A DNA stretch of 50,476 nucleotides from Tritrichomonas foetus (lineage: Eukaryota; Parabasalia; Tritrichomonadida; Tritrichomonadidae), in NCBI GenBank assembly GCA_001839685.1, contig MLAK01000697.1, positions 1 to 50,476 of the forward strand, written 5' to 3'. Each line of letters opens with the position of its first letter. Positions within the stretch are counted from its first letter, which is position 1. The translations under genes were made by a program, and so were the position numbers. The notes beneath the pieces are model-generated. The model was not told where the DNA came from, ran no database searches, and was given only the letters and a program-made list of their open reading frames with translations. Positions 36,080-45,140 of this stretch are shown here, one piece after another.

Positions 36080-37161
36080 GATTCGTCAGATTTTTTGATT
36101 AAACGAAAAATTTAGTTACTTCTTGTTAAATATTTTCATATTTCTTTGTTTTATATACTGTCGGAATGATTAGAAGGAACATTTGTGGAATGCAAATCAA
36201 TCATCATAATCAGATGCCGTTTTACTGTTTATTTTCAAGAGAAAATAGATAGCTAAGCATTAGGTTTATCATGATAGTGATCATAGACTTAGAAAGATGC
36301 CCAAAAAGCTGATAAAAAAAATATAATTTATTCATCCATTGGTGTAAAATTTGAATGAAAGAAATTTGTATATATTATGGTGGTGATGTAGATCAATAGT
36401 TGAAATCGTTATTCAATGATTTTTATGATTTATTCGAAAAAATCGTGTAATATAAACAACGTTTTTTAGATTTTTCTATTAATTAACGCACAAGGCTATA
36501 TGTCCTTGTATGGCCCGAGCTTCAATTAGAAAACTTCAATCAATTCACAAGAAATCAATCTTCAAAAGAGAATAATTTGAATGGTGAGTAAAAATCTTGA
36601 ATTTCTTTAAATTATAGATAATGATTATTATCAATCAATAGGCAGAGAATTTGATGCTAATATTATCTTATTGCATGCTTGTGACGCTAGGATTTAATTA
36701 TCACATCACTTCACTTCACTTTAGAAATTAGAAATAACGATCATAGAATTAATTCAATACTTTTCAAAAGTATGATTCAAATCATTAAATTTTCTAAACT
36801 TACACAAATAATCGAATAATTATCGGTGGGAATTTCATTTCACTATTAAGTGTAGTATTCAAATTGTTAACGTTTCTTTTAAATTATAACATTCACGAAA
36901 TCTCAGTGAAGTGAAAATTGATTCTATGAGATTTCATCGTCACCCATTATTTCACTTTTTGAATTACTCGAAAATTTGCTTTTCACAACTTTTTTCAATT
37001 GTCTGGAAAGAGAGGCTTTTATAGACTTTTATCACTGCATAATCATATCATGAGGTATAATAATATACAATAGTGTGAAATCATCAAATTCTTTTTATAT
37101 TATGATAAGATTTTCAATATATCTCTCAAAATCACCAAAACGATAGAAGTTGATCCTTGAA
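36080..37161. other. Spacer between ferredoxin genes 1 and 2
   Basis: 1.1 kb, AT-rich. A short G/C-richer patch at 36488-36521 contains the small hairpin ACAAGG (36490-36495) / CCTTGT (36504-36509). The last 25 bases carry the Myb-like site of ferredoxin 2. No gene seen. Confidence 0.6.
37139..37145 (+). promoter_or_regulatory. Myb-like site upstream of ferredoxin 2
   Basis: AACGATA, 16 nt before the ATG at 37162. Confidence 0.4.
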
Positions 37162-37506
37162 ATGCTTGCAGCAGTCAAGAAATCATCTTTTGGAAAACGC
37201 CTTTTCCAATTAACAATCGTGAATCGAAAAGGAGAAAAGATTCCAGTCGAATTTAAAGAAGGAGACCGACTTTTTGATGTTATTGAAGACACACCTGCTA
37301 AAGACCTTCAAGGTTCATGTGGTGGTAACATTGTTTGTGGTGGCTGTCATTGTATTCTTGAATCCAAAGTTTATTCTAAACCAAGTGAGGACGAAACAGA
37401 AACACTTGGCATGGCACAAGGTGTTACTGACACATCACGTCTTGCCTGCAATCTTTCTCTTACAAGTTCATTTGATGGCACTACCATTACAATGGGCCCT
37501 CAATAA
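37162..37506 (+). CDS. [2Fe-2S] ferredoxin, hydrogenosome type (copy 2)
   Basis: 114 residues with the same layout as copy 1: cluster ligands C53, C59, C62, C96, extra C64, acidic SEDETE segment. The N-terminus MLAAVKKSSFGKR starts with Met-Leu-Ala and is basic, a good hydrogenosomal targeting signal. The frame is open to a TTG at 37150, but the ATG at 37162 is the real start because similarity to copy 3 begins exactly there. The stop codon overlaps TAAA (CAATAAATA), as in the trichomonad polyadenylation signal. By eye the coding DNA is identical to copy 3 on the other strand. Confidence 0.93.
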   Translation: MLAAVKKSSFGKRLFQLTIVNRKGEKIPVEFKEGDRLFDVIEDTPAKDLQGSCGGNIVCGGCHCILESKVYSKPSEDETETLGMAQGVTDTSRLACNLSLTSSFDGTTITMGPQ

Positions 37507-37699
37507 ATATTTTTTTTTTTTATTATTATTTTTCCATATTTTCATCATCATCATTTTGTTTATTTCATCTTTTAATTTCAATTATTTCCGCAATTTTCAC
37601 AAAAAAGCAGGTCCTTTCAAAATGAATTTTAAATTTTTATTGATTTCTTTTAATGATGTTCTGGCATGAAATTTATAAGTTTTTCATTGTGTTATGAAT

Positions 37700-38039
37700 T
37701 TCCAATCCTATAAAATCCCAATTTTTCTGAAAGTATAATTCGTTAATATTAAATATTTTTGCCAAACATTATGGATAGCAGAAATCCTTACGAAAAAAAG
37801 TTTCTGACCCATGAATGATTCGGGAAAATGGATTCAATATGATCTTAATCGTTTCACGCAATAAACGAAAATAAAATGTGGAAAACTTGGTTACAAAAAA
37901 TTTCATCGAAGAAAAGGGAATCAAAGGTCAGTCTGGAGCACTATATTATACAATAAAAAATAGATGAATGAACTTCATACAGACTATGAATGTGTAAAAA
38001 AAAGAAACTGGAAGTGAAAACATAAAAATAGGGACCAAC
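37700..38039. other. Unique spacer of the ferredoxin inverted repeat
   Basis: 340 bp between the two arms. AT-rich, with no reading frame or repeat of note. Both flanking genes are transcribed toward it. Confidence 0.7.
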
Positions 38040-38232
38040 ATTCATAACACAATGAAAAACTTATAAATTTCATGCCAGATCATCATTAAAAGAAATCAAC
38101 AAAAATTTAAAATTCATTTTGAAAGGACCTGCTTTTTCGTGAAAATTGCGTAAATGATTGAAATTAAAAGATGAAATAAACAAAATGATGATGATGAAAA
38201 TATGGAAAAATAATAATAAAAAAAAAAAATAT

Positions 38233-38577
38233 TTATTGAGGGCCCATTGTAATGGTAGTGCCATCAAATGAACTTGTAAGAGAAAGATTGCAGGCAAGAC
38301 GTGATGTGTCAGTAACACCTTGTGCCATGCCAAGTGTTTCTGTTTCGTCCTCACTTGGTTTAGAATAAACTTTGGATTCAAGAATACAATGACAGCCACC
38401 ACAAACAATGTTACCACCACATGAACCTTGAAGGTCTTTAGCAGGTGTGTCTTCAATAACATCAAAAAGTCGGTCTCCTTCTTTAAATTCGACTGGAATC
38501 TTTTCTCCTTTTCGATTCACGATTGTTAATTGGAAAAGGCGTTTTCCAAAAGATGATTTCTTGACTGCTGCAAGCAT
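38233..38577 (-). CDS. [2Fe-2S] ferredoxin, hydrogenosome type (copy 3)
   Basis: The same 114-residue protein as copy 2, on the opposite strand. Ligands C53, C59, C62 and C96 are intact. The upstream region shares nothing with copy 2. Two initiator-like TCACT sites lie 17-27 nt upstream (TCACTTCACTA, plus-strand 38594-38604). A Myb-like AACGATA lies at 38691-38697, 114 nt away. The copies could thus be expressed differently while making the same protein. Nothing suggests that it is broken. Confidence 0.93.
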   Translation of the reverse strand: MLAAVKKSSFGKRLFQLTIVNRKGEKIPVEFKEGDRLFDVIEDTPAKDLQGSCGGNIVCGGCHCILESKVYSKPSEDETETLGMAQGVTDTSRLACNLSLTSSFDGTTITMGPQ

Positions 38578-38593
38578 GCTGATGAAAGAGTAT

Positions 38594-38604
38594 TAGTGAA
38601 GTGA
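38594..38604 (-). promoter_or_regulatory. Double initiator-like site of ferredoxin 3
   Basis: Read on the minus strand, TCACTTCACTA contains TCACT twice, matching the trichomonad initiator. It lies 17-27 nt before the ATG at 38577. Confidence 0.45.
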
Positions 38605-38690
38605 TATGAAATGTGTTATCTAATAAACTTTTTCAATTAAATATAGTGGTTTTATTGTAAGAATATTTTGAATGATATTATTTAAAAAAC

Positions 38691-38697
38691 AACGATA
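38691..38697 (-). promoter_or_regulatory. Myb-like site upstream of ferredoxin 3
   Basis: AACGATA on the plus strand, 114 nt upstream of the minus-strand ATG at 38577. Confidence 0.3.
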
Positions 38698-39054
38698 AAT
38701 TCCACTGCAAAATTGTCGATTCAATAGTTATTTCAATTTATCATTATTGAATGACTTTCAACTTTGATCGATTTACAAATTAAATAGCGAAATCCAATAT
38801 CACTTTAGTGAATATAATGTTGGTCAATTGATTTTCAACTGCATTTTATTATTTTAGTGTTAAAATACTAATATCAAACCGAAGAATTCTCGTTTAAAAT
38901 ATGGGATTAACGTCATGATAAAAATGTATATTTGAATTAATATTTAACTTTTTGATAAAACGCTATCCTTGATATTTTCGATTGATTTTTCTTGCTTCAC
39001 AGTTGATTTTACATTTTTAAATATTGTTTTAAATATCACGCCCATAAACTTTAT

Positions 39055-39080
39055 AACTTCTGTCACAGAAGTTCTGTGAC
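39055..39080. repeat. Two overlapping palindromes
   Basis: AACTTCTGTCACAGAAGTT (39055-39073) and GTCACAGAAGTTCTGTGAC (39062-39080) each have perfect 9-bp arms around one centre base, and share 12 bases. Only one of the two hairpins can form at a time. Confidence 0.75.
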
Positions 39081-39504
39081 TTTCTGTGAATTCTATTTCA
39101 ATAATTATTTTTATTCGTTATCATCAATTTTATTTCTCTAATATTTTCTTTTGTTGAGCTATTTGGTCTTTAGAAGTAGAATTGTCTTTCAATTTGATAG
39201 AGGAAAAGAATTTAAACTTGACATAACCAAAGCCCTTCAGTTATGTGGTTTTTAGGATTGATTATGGTGAATTATATTTGCTAGTGAATAGAATTATTTT
39301 GCTGAACTGTATGCAAAACTTCCAAACTTAATCATATTAATTTGATGATTAATTTGACAACAGAAGTTATTTTGATAAACAAGATATACTTAAATTTTCA
39401 TCTAAGCATGAAATCCCAGACAATAAAAACTATTTTCAAACATTTAAAACAAGAAAATGAAATTCGAGGATTTATTTTTCTAATAAACAGAATTCTTTAT
39501 TTTG

Positions 39505-40074
39505 CTAACAACATGGTGATTTGTTTGTTTTGAGTTCTTCTCTTTTTATAATTTTAACTTTTTGAACTTTAATGAATTCTGAAAATGCAAATTCAAAAAG
39601 TTTATAAATGCCAGATCCTGAAACCGCGCTCGTTTCAAAAAATGGTATTTTTAAATCAAGTGACTTTTGCTGTAAATCTTCTATGTCAATTTCTCGATTT
39701 TCAATTAAATCGATTTTGTTACAACACAATAAAACGATCACATCTGAGATATTTTCATGAATGTCATCTCTCCAGTATTCAACTGATTCGAGTGATTTCT
39801 TGCTTGTTGCATCAACCACAATAATTGCGACACTTGCACCATGATAATACATTGGAACTAAATTTCTATATGTTTCTTGTCCTGCAGTATCCCATATATT
39901 TATGTGATATGCAACTCCATCATATTTAATTGTAACATCAGAACATGCCGCACCAATCGTTGGGCGTTGTTCTGGTACAAATGAATCAGTACAATATCGT
40001 TGAACAATAGATGTTTTGCCTACATTTGAATTACCAACAATGACAAATTTTACGGAATCAGTTTCTTCAATCAT
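39505..40074 (-). CDS. Rab-family small GTPase
   Basis: A 189-residue Rab that switches vesicle traffic on membranes. All G motifs are present: GNSNVGKTS at 14-22 (G1), T39 in RPTIGAA (switch I), WDTAGQE at 61-67 (G3), NKID at 119-122 (G4) and ETSA at 147-150 (G5). It ends in Cys-Cys for double geranylgeranylation. YRNLVPMYYHGA after switch II is most like the Rab5/21/22 endocytic group. The switch I Gly-Ala-Ala-Cys sequence is unusual. The frame is open 30 codons further upstream to a TTG (40164), but the extension is unlike any Rab, so the ATG at 40074 is chosen. A TCACTT initiator-like site lies 32-37 nt upstream (plus-strand 40106-40111). Confidence 0.93.
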   Translation of the reverse strand: MIEETDSVKFVIVGNSNVGKTSIVQRYCTDSFVPEQRPTIGAACSDVTIKYDGVAYHINIWDTAGQETYRNLVPMYYHGASVAIIVVDATSKKSLESVEYWRDDIHENISDVIVLLCCNKIDLIENREIDIEDLQQKSLDLKIPFFETSAVSGSGIYKLFEFAFSEFIKVQKVKIIKREELKTNKSPCC

Positions 40075-40628
40075 TTCGATTTTTTTCTTTTTGACATTGA
40101 TGAAAAAGTGATATATGGTCAAATAAATATGAATTTCACCTCGGCGGGTTAACACAGATAACAAAATAGATGATGAATTAAGAGGAAAGAAGAGCCTAAT
40201 ATGTAGGTCATTAGTGCTTCAGAAAATGATCATCAAGAACGAAACTATCATAATATTTATAGTAAATACATCAAATTGAATATATTGACTATGTTTGTTT
40301 ACTTTTGATGTGTCACCAAAATTCAATATTGGTTGTGATGAATAAATGTTAATTCTTTCTTCTATATTATACATATTATAAAATAGAAGTATATTTATCC
40401 CTTTAACTATGAATTCGACTCAATTTTAATCTTGTGATTGAGAAAAAAGCGTTTTTCATATTTGACGATCATTGAAAAAGTTGAATTAGACAGTCTGTCA
40501 GTGACAGATTCCAATTTTGTTAAAAAGTTTACATATTTATCAAAAAGTTGACTGTGTGAACAAAAAGTTCATATCGTCAATCTCTTTCACTTTGAAACGT
40601 ATTTTATATTTGGAAGGAATTTTTACAA
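40075..40628. other. Divergent promoter region, Rab and helical protein
   Basis: It contains the Rab promoter at its left end. A 7-bp-arm palindrome lies at 40494-40508 (TCTGTCA-G-TGACAGA). TATCGTC is at 40572-40578 and TCACTT at 40587-40592, ahead of the gene at 40629. No gene seen. Confidence 0.6.
40572..40592 (+). promoter_or_regulatory. Myb-like site and initiator-like site
   Basis: TATCGTC (40572-40578) and, 8 nt on, TCACTT (40587-40592), the same order as upstream of ferredoxin 1. The ATG follows at 40629, 37 nt after the initiator-like site. Confidence 0.45.
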
Positions 40629-41783
40629 ATGGAAGAAGGAGAACCCGCCGAAGCACCTCCACCAATTCCAATTCCTCCGAGTACAGCACGAAATACAAAT
40701 GCCCCTCGCCATTACTATCCTTCTCCTCCCCAAACTGCCAGGTCCTGCCGATTTATAAAGACCAGACCAGGCACAACACGAGTTATGCCTTACACTTGCC
40801 GTAAAATCAGTAGCTTTGCTACGCCCCTTGTTCAACTCCGAACGATTTATTCGCAGATGGATATTCAACTCCATTCTTTTGTCGCAAATTGTAATATTGA
40901 AGCAATTTCTCCTGAATTGATGCTCGCTTACAAAAGAGTCGATATTGCATATGATACATTCTGCACGCAAGCCAATATCTTACTTAGCTCGCAAGACCCG
41001 AACGCCACCCCAAGGGCTGCACAAGCAACATCAGCAATCGCAAAAATATCTGACGAGCTAGTTACCCATTGGGTTGCCTTCATTAAGCTCCTCAATCAAA
41101 CGACGGCGCAAGGGTCCACCCCATTTTTCCAGATTATTGCTGGAAGGCTTTCCCGAATATTATCTATGTTTCGTGATTTAAATGAGAGGTTTAAAGTCGG
41201 AATGCTAAGGCTTGCCCTTTCTCGTGAAGGCATGAGGAGAGTCGATGGCGAGATAATTTTGCTGAGGCGCGAATGTAATCAAAAATACAGAGAAGAAGCA
41301 CAAATGACGATAGAGTTTTCTCAAAAAGTGAAAAACGTAATTCAAAAAGTTGAAAATATTTTTAAAAATTCACATATTAAAGCAACGATGTGTACAGCAG
41401 AAATCATGAGACTTAAATCGGAACTCCATATCGAAGCAAGTGACCTTTCCACAAATGTCGATTCTATGCTGGAATTCGGGAACAGTGCTGGCAGAACAAG
41501 AGCAATGATTGCAAAAGTGAATGAAGCGTTTAATTACTTATTCCAGCTTATGAGGCTCCCATATGAATTAAAACTTCATTATGAAGAAGAAGATATTTCA
41601 AAAGAGAATGATCAGAAACTAAATAATACCCAGAATGTAGAAAATGAAAATGAAAAACAAAATAATCAATGTGAAAATGAAACTGAAAATTCAACAAATA
41701 TATCCGAAACTCACAATCCTAATAATTATAAGCCACCTAATCCAGGTTCTATGAAAGTTTTTACTCTTGAAAACTTGGTATAA
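40629..41783 (+). CDS. Hypothetical helical protein
   Basis: A 384-residue protein that I do not recognise. The N-terminal 55 residues are Pro-rich (EAPPPIPIPPS) and basic. Residues 60-330 are predicted helical by composition, with long heptad-like stretches (for example RLSRILSMFRDLNERF near 175 and an EEAQMTIEFSQKVKNVIQKV coiled coil near 237). The last 50 are Asn/Glu-rich and disordered. The 5' half uses more G/C-ending codons than the 3' half. There is no signal peptide or membrane segment. A helical-bundle adaptor is possible; no function is proposed. A 31-T tract follows 77 nt after the stop. Confidence 0.75.
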   Translation: MEEGEPAEAPPPIPIPPSTARNTNAPRHYYPSPPQTARSCRFIKTRPGTTRVMPYTCRKISSFATPLVQLRTIYSQMDIQLHSFVANCNIEAISPELMLAYKRVDIAYDTFCTQANILLSSQDPNATPRAAQATSAIAKISDELVTHWVAFIKLLNQTTAQGSTPFFQIIAGRLSRILSMFRDLNERFKVGMLRLALSREGMRRVDGEIILLRRECNQKYREEAQMTIEFSQKVKNVIQKVENIFKNSHIKATMCTAEIMRLKSELHIEASDLSTNVDSMLEFGNSAGRTRAMIAKVNEAFNYLFQLMRLPYELKLHYEEEDISKENDQKLNNTQNVENENEKQNNQCENETENSTNISETHNPNNYKPPNPGSMKVFTLENLV

Positions 41784-41857
41784 GAATAAATGTTTTTTAA
41801 TGTTTTACTATACACCATTATCTTTATTTTGTAATAGATCAAATGAAATAGAAATTC

Positions 41858-41890
<33 letters not shown>

Positions 41891-42195
41891 CTAACCTTGT
41901 AATATGTCATTTTATTTATTTCCAGGCAATATTTTTGGGTTATATGGGTTGATGCTTTTGGTTTTCGAATTGGTCTTAGTGAATACTTTGTTGATTGTTC
42001 AAGACCAATGGGGGGCATTTCAATATGACTGTGGTGCACATTGTAAACTTGATAACATCAGAAATTCATAATGATTAAATTTTACCAAGCCTTGATCTTT
42101 GCGGATACATTTTGAAAGAGAATGATGACAAGATACTCTCTATTCTGATTGAACCAAGAAAAGAATTAGATTCAAAATGTAAATCAAAAAAATTT
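41784..42195. other. Spacer between convergent genes, with 31-T tract
   Basis: It contains a pure run of T at 41860-41890 and otherwise unremarkable AT-rich sequence. Short frames here (61-70 codons) look spurious. Confidence 0.65.
41860..41890 (+). repeat. Poly-T tract, 31 nt
   Basis: A pure T run on the sense strand, 77 nt after the stop of the 40629 gene. Confidence 0.9.
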
Positions 42196-44439
42196 TTACA
42201 TAACAAAATCAAAAATCGGACATTCTTTTTCAATAGGTTCAAGGGCCTTAATCCCAGTTATATTCACATAAGAATACTGCTTTCTAAGTTTTTCCCATTC
42301 TTTATTAACACCACCATCAAATAAATCAATCATCATTTCCCATTCAACTTCATCCAGTGCAGTCAATTCTTTTTCATTTTCAATGTTTTGGTCAGTGATA
42401 ATATTTAAACTAGAAATGAGTGTTGATGTTGTAGTTATTGATGTTGTATCTGTATATGTTGAAGAAGTGAAATCAGAAGATGAATTTTCAGAACGATGAT
42501 GCTTATGATGATGATGATTCCTGTGATGTTTTTCTTTCAATTTGACCCAATTTTTCTTTATTTCTTTAGAAGCTGGTTGTCCAAATTTCTTTACAAGTTC
42601 AGAAATGTCATTCCGTGGTTTAGATACATTTCTTATATAAGGAATTTGTGTAATATAGGCTAGAAATGTAGATAATGATGAATACATTTGAAGTTTACAA
42701 CCATCGAAACAAATACTACGAATTCGAGTATTGACTGTAATGATTTCTTTCAAAATTGAGAGACCATCATCACCAATTGAGTTATTAGATATATCAAGAT
42801 GTTTTATTGCTTGATGTTCACATAAACAATCTTTTAAAGAAAGCATTAATTTGGTTCCAAGCGTGCTCTGAATATTTCTTATTGACAATTTTTGAATATT
42901 TATGCTTGAAATTAAACCAGAAAGCGATGGGAGGATTTGATTCTTTTCTTTTGGGGAATATTCGCAATCATTCATTACAAGCTTTGTTAAAAATTTCCAT
43001 TTCATAATAAAATTGAAAAATTTAACGAAAATTGGATTAGAATTCCATTTAAAGGCACGAATCGAAGTAGATTTTGGTTCCCTTGGCAAAGTTTGAGACA
43101 TACTGTTGACTTGGCTACTTGATAAATAAGCCCTTGATAAATCAATATCAACCATAGTTAAATATGACTGTTTAGAAAGGAAAGAAACAATACTATTTCC
43201 TTCCCATGTCAATTGTGTTAGTTTTATTTTACATAAAGTTGAAGGCATTGAATAATCACCTGAAAAATTAGCGGAACAACGATTTCCAGAAAGATCGATT
43301 CGTTTTAGCTTTAAATCATTTGCATTTGAATTAACAGCTTCAAAAAAAGTAGCTATATCGAAATTTGAATTATTTATAACCAATTTTGTTAAACATGATG
43401 ATAAACAAACACTAATTATATGAAATGTATGAATTGTACTTAATGATTCATTTTCAATTGATAAATGCTGTAAAGTTTCAATTGATTTTTCATGGAAACA
43501 TTGAATACAATTGCGAGCAAATTGCTGACCGTTAAAATAAAGACTTTTAATAGGGCTTTCACTTAAATTGTCAGATAAGAATTCACTAATTTTTTGTGTA
43601 AACTCAACATCAGTGAACCGAAGTGTTTCTACTTTTGAATCCTTTAAACTAATCACAAATTTTTCAAAATCTTTTGTATTTTTATGTTTAAAAATTTCAA
43701 TATCACGAAGACCTGGGTTCAATGTGACTATCAAAGAAACTCGTGCAAAAAGCTGGTTAAAAGATTTACCTCCAAACTTAGCACTTTTAATTGTTGGTGA
43801 ATAAGTTAAAGCATAACAAAGTGCATTAGTTTTTTGTTCATTTAAAAGGTTACTATCAATAACGATTGGTTTTCTATGACGGATATTGTGTTTTAAATTG
43901 AGTATCATATCTGCATCAACTGACTCATTCAAAAGTTTGCATTTTGATAAAAAAATGTCTGCGAAATGTATTGATTTGAAAGGAGTTGGTTGAATTTCAA
44001 TGGATTGTGGTAAATTGAGATCTATTGGGAAATATGGATCAGGTAGAATTGGGCGGAGATAAGAAACAAGCTTTCCTGTGAAATCATATCTATTTTCGAA
44101 AAGCAACGAAATTTCGCCTGTGCCAAATGAAAGTCTTACTTCATTGGAATTTGGATTGATACTGATTGATTTGATGTCGACCCATGCGAAAATTTGGGAT
44201 ATTTTGATAAATGAAATAATGGCTTGTTTGCAAATGTAAAAAGCTGATGGTGTAACCGCACAAAAACGAAGTTGTTGAGCATCAGTGTTTCGATTTTTTC
44301 CTGCTTTTTTACACCAATCGGAAAAAATTAAAGGTTCGACTTTTGGATTGATTTGTTGTGTGAGATATTTAATTGCTTTGTTTGTTGATGAGCGAATTGA
44401 AGAAGGAATGAAATGTTTTGATCCTTTTCGAGCGCTCAT
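42196..44439 (-). CDS. Leucine-rich repeat protein, CARMIL-like
   Basis: A 747-residue protein. The N-terminal region, about 40-135 (RFCAVTPSAFYICKQAIISF, then IKSISINPNSNEVRLSF), has the strand pattern of the PH-like domain that opens CARMIL proteins. From about 190 to 620 come leucine-rich repeats of the RNase-inhibitor type, for example LKRIDLSGNRCS and IKHLDISNNSIGDDGL. A His/Lys-rich segment (KHHRNHHHHKHHR) and a Ser/Thr stretch follow, then a conserved-looking acidic-aromatic tail. CARMILs link actin capping protein, Arp2/3 and myosin I. The capping-protein interaction motif is not obvious here, so the actin role is inference. Trichomonads have many LRR proteins, and this could be one of a large family. 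Confidence 0.7.
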   Translation of the reverse strand: MSARKGSKHFIPSSIRSSTNKAIKYLTQQINPKVEPLIFSDWCKKAGKNRNTDAQQLRFCAVTPSAFYICKQAIISFIKISQIFAWVDIKSISINPNSNEVRLSFGTGEISLLFENRYDFTGKLVSYLRPILPDPYFPIDLNLPQSIEIQPTPFKSIHFADIFLSKCKLLNESVDADMILNLKHNIRHRKPIVIDSNLLNEQKTNALCYALTYSPTIKSAKFGGKSFNQLFARVSLIVTLNPGLRDIEIFKHKNTKDFEKFVISLKDSKVETLRFTDVEFTQKISEFLSDNLSESPIKSLYFNGQQFARNCIQCFHEKSIETLQHLSIENESLSTIHTFHIISVCLSSCLTKLVINNSNFDIATFFEAVNSNANDLKLKRIDLSGNRCSANFSGDYSMPSTLCKIKLTQLTWEGNSIVSFLSKQSYLTMVDIDLSRAYLSSSQVNSMSQTLPREPKSTSIRAFKWNSNPIFVKFFNFIMKWKFLTKLVMNDCEYSPKEKNQILPSLSGLISSINIQKLSIRNIQSTLGTKLMLSLKDCLCEHQAIKHLDISNNSIGDDGLSILKEIITVNTRIRSICFDGCKLQMYSSLSTFLAYITQIPYIRNVSKPRNDISELVKKFGQPASKEIKKNWVKLKEKHHRNHHHHKHHRSENSSSDFTSSTYTDTTSITTTSTLISSLNIITDQNIENEKELTALDEVEWEMMIDLFDGGVNKEWEKLRKQYSYVNITGIKALEPIEKECPIFDFVM

Positions 44440-45140
44440 CTTGATTTTTGATGATGATTATCAGTCGAGATTTGAATTTATTTCCCTCAATAGAGAAGAT
44501 TTGCCATGTTAAAGTTTTTAATAATTTATGAATATGCCATTTACATATTCAGAAGCTTGACCAAAATATTGTTCAAAAAGTTGGTTTGAATGTGACTTTT
44601 TCAAAGCTCCCGTATTTATTCATCAATTGCTCAATCAATTCTCAATATATAATCATCATATTTTGGGCATTTATAAAGAAAGAAGTCATTTGACAATCTG
44701 ATTAATCTTATTTCATTCAGGGATAAAAAATCATTCATGCTCCTAAAATTCTTTTTTCGGCTTAAGCTGGAAATGTTTCTAATTTCTTTCTAAATCGAAC
44801 TAAATAATTTAATAATACTATTTTAATCAGAAAATCATATAAATGAATTATACTTGCAATATAAAAGTTATGCATCAATACGAGTTCACAATATCACGGT
44901 TGTTAAATGTGTTATTGTAGATAGATTGAATGTGACTGAATGACAAATAAGAAGAAAATAAATTATCGAATTATCAATCACATTCAATAAATCAATTCTG
45001 TGAATAGTGAATATGGAAGGAACCTAAATCATCACTTTCTATAATTAATTACTAGATAAACGCTTCAAATTGAACAAATAATCTTGCAGCTTGCCAAAAA
45101 TGAAGTACATGAAAACATAACATCTCAAAAATCCTTTTGA

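Larger units (their letters stand above)
37162..38577. repeat. Large inverted repeat, two 538-bp arms, 340-bp spacer
   Basis: Arm 1 is 37162-37699 (plus) and arm 2 is 38040-38577 (minus). Each contains a complete ferredoxin gene from the ATG onward plus about 190 bp of 3' flank, including the same run of 12 T. I count no differences in the coding part and five substitutions in the flank. Similarity stops sharply at the ATG on one side and after GTTATGAAT on the other. The genes are tail to tail. Confidence 0.92.
38578..39504. other. Spacer between ferredoxin 3 and the Rab gene
   Basis: It holds the ferredoxin 3 promoter at its left end and nested palindromes at 39055-39080. A 63-codon plus-strand frame at 39342-39533 overlaps the Rab 3' end and looks spurious. 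No other gene seen. Confidence 0.55.

Noticed and set aside
37274..37669. 131-codon frame, also present at 38070-38465 on the other strand
   Set aside because: It is the alternative frame of the duplicated ferredoxin. Its apparent conservation is only a by-product of the inverted duplication.
39342..39533. 63-codon plus-strand frame
   Set aside because: It runs into the Rab gene's 3' end on the other strand and has no recognisable features.
40075..40164. 30-residue N-terminal extension of the Rab
   Set aside because: It begins at TTG and is unlike any Rab. The ATG at 40074 gives a normal Rab length.
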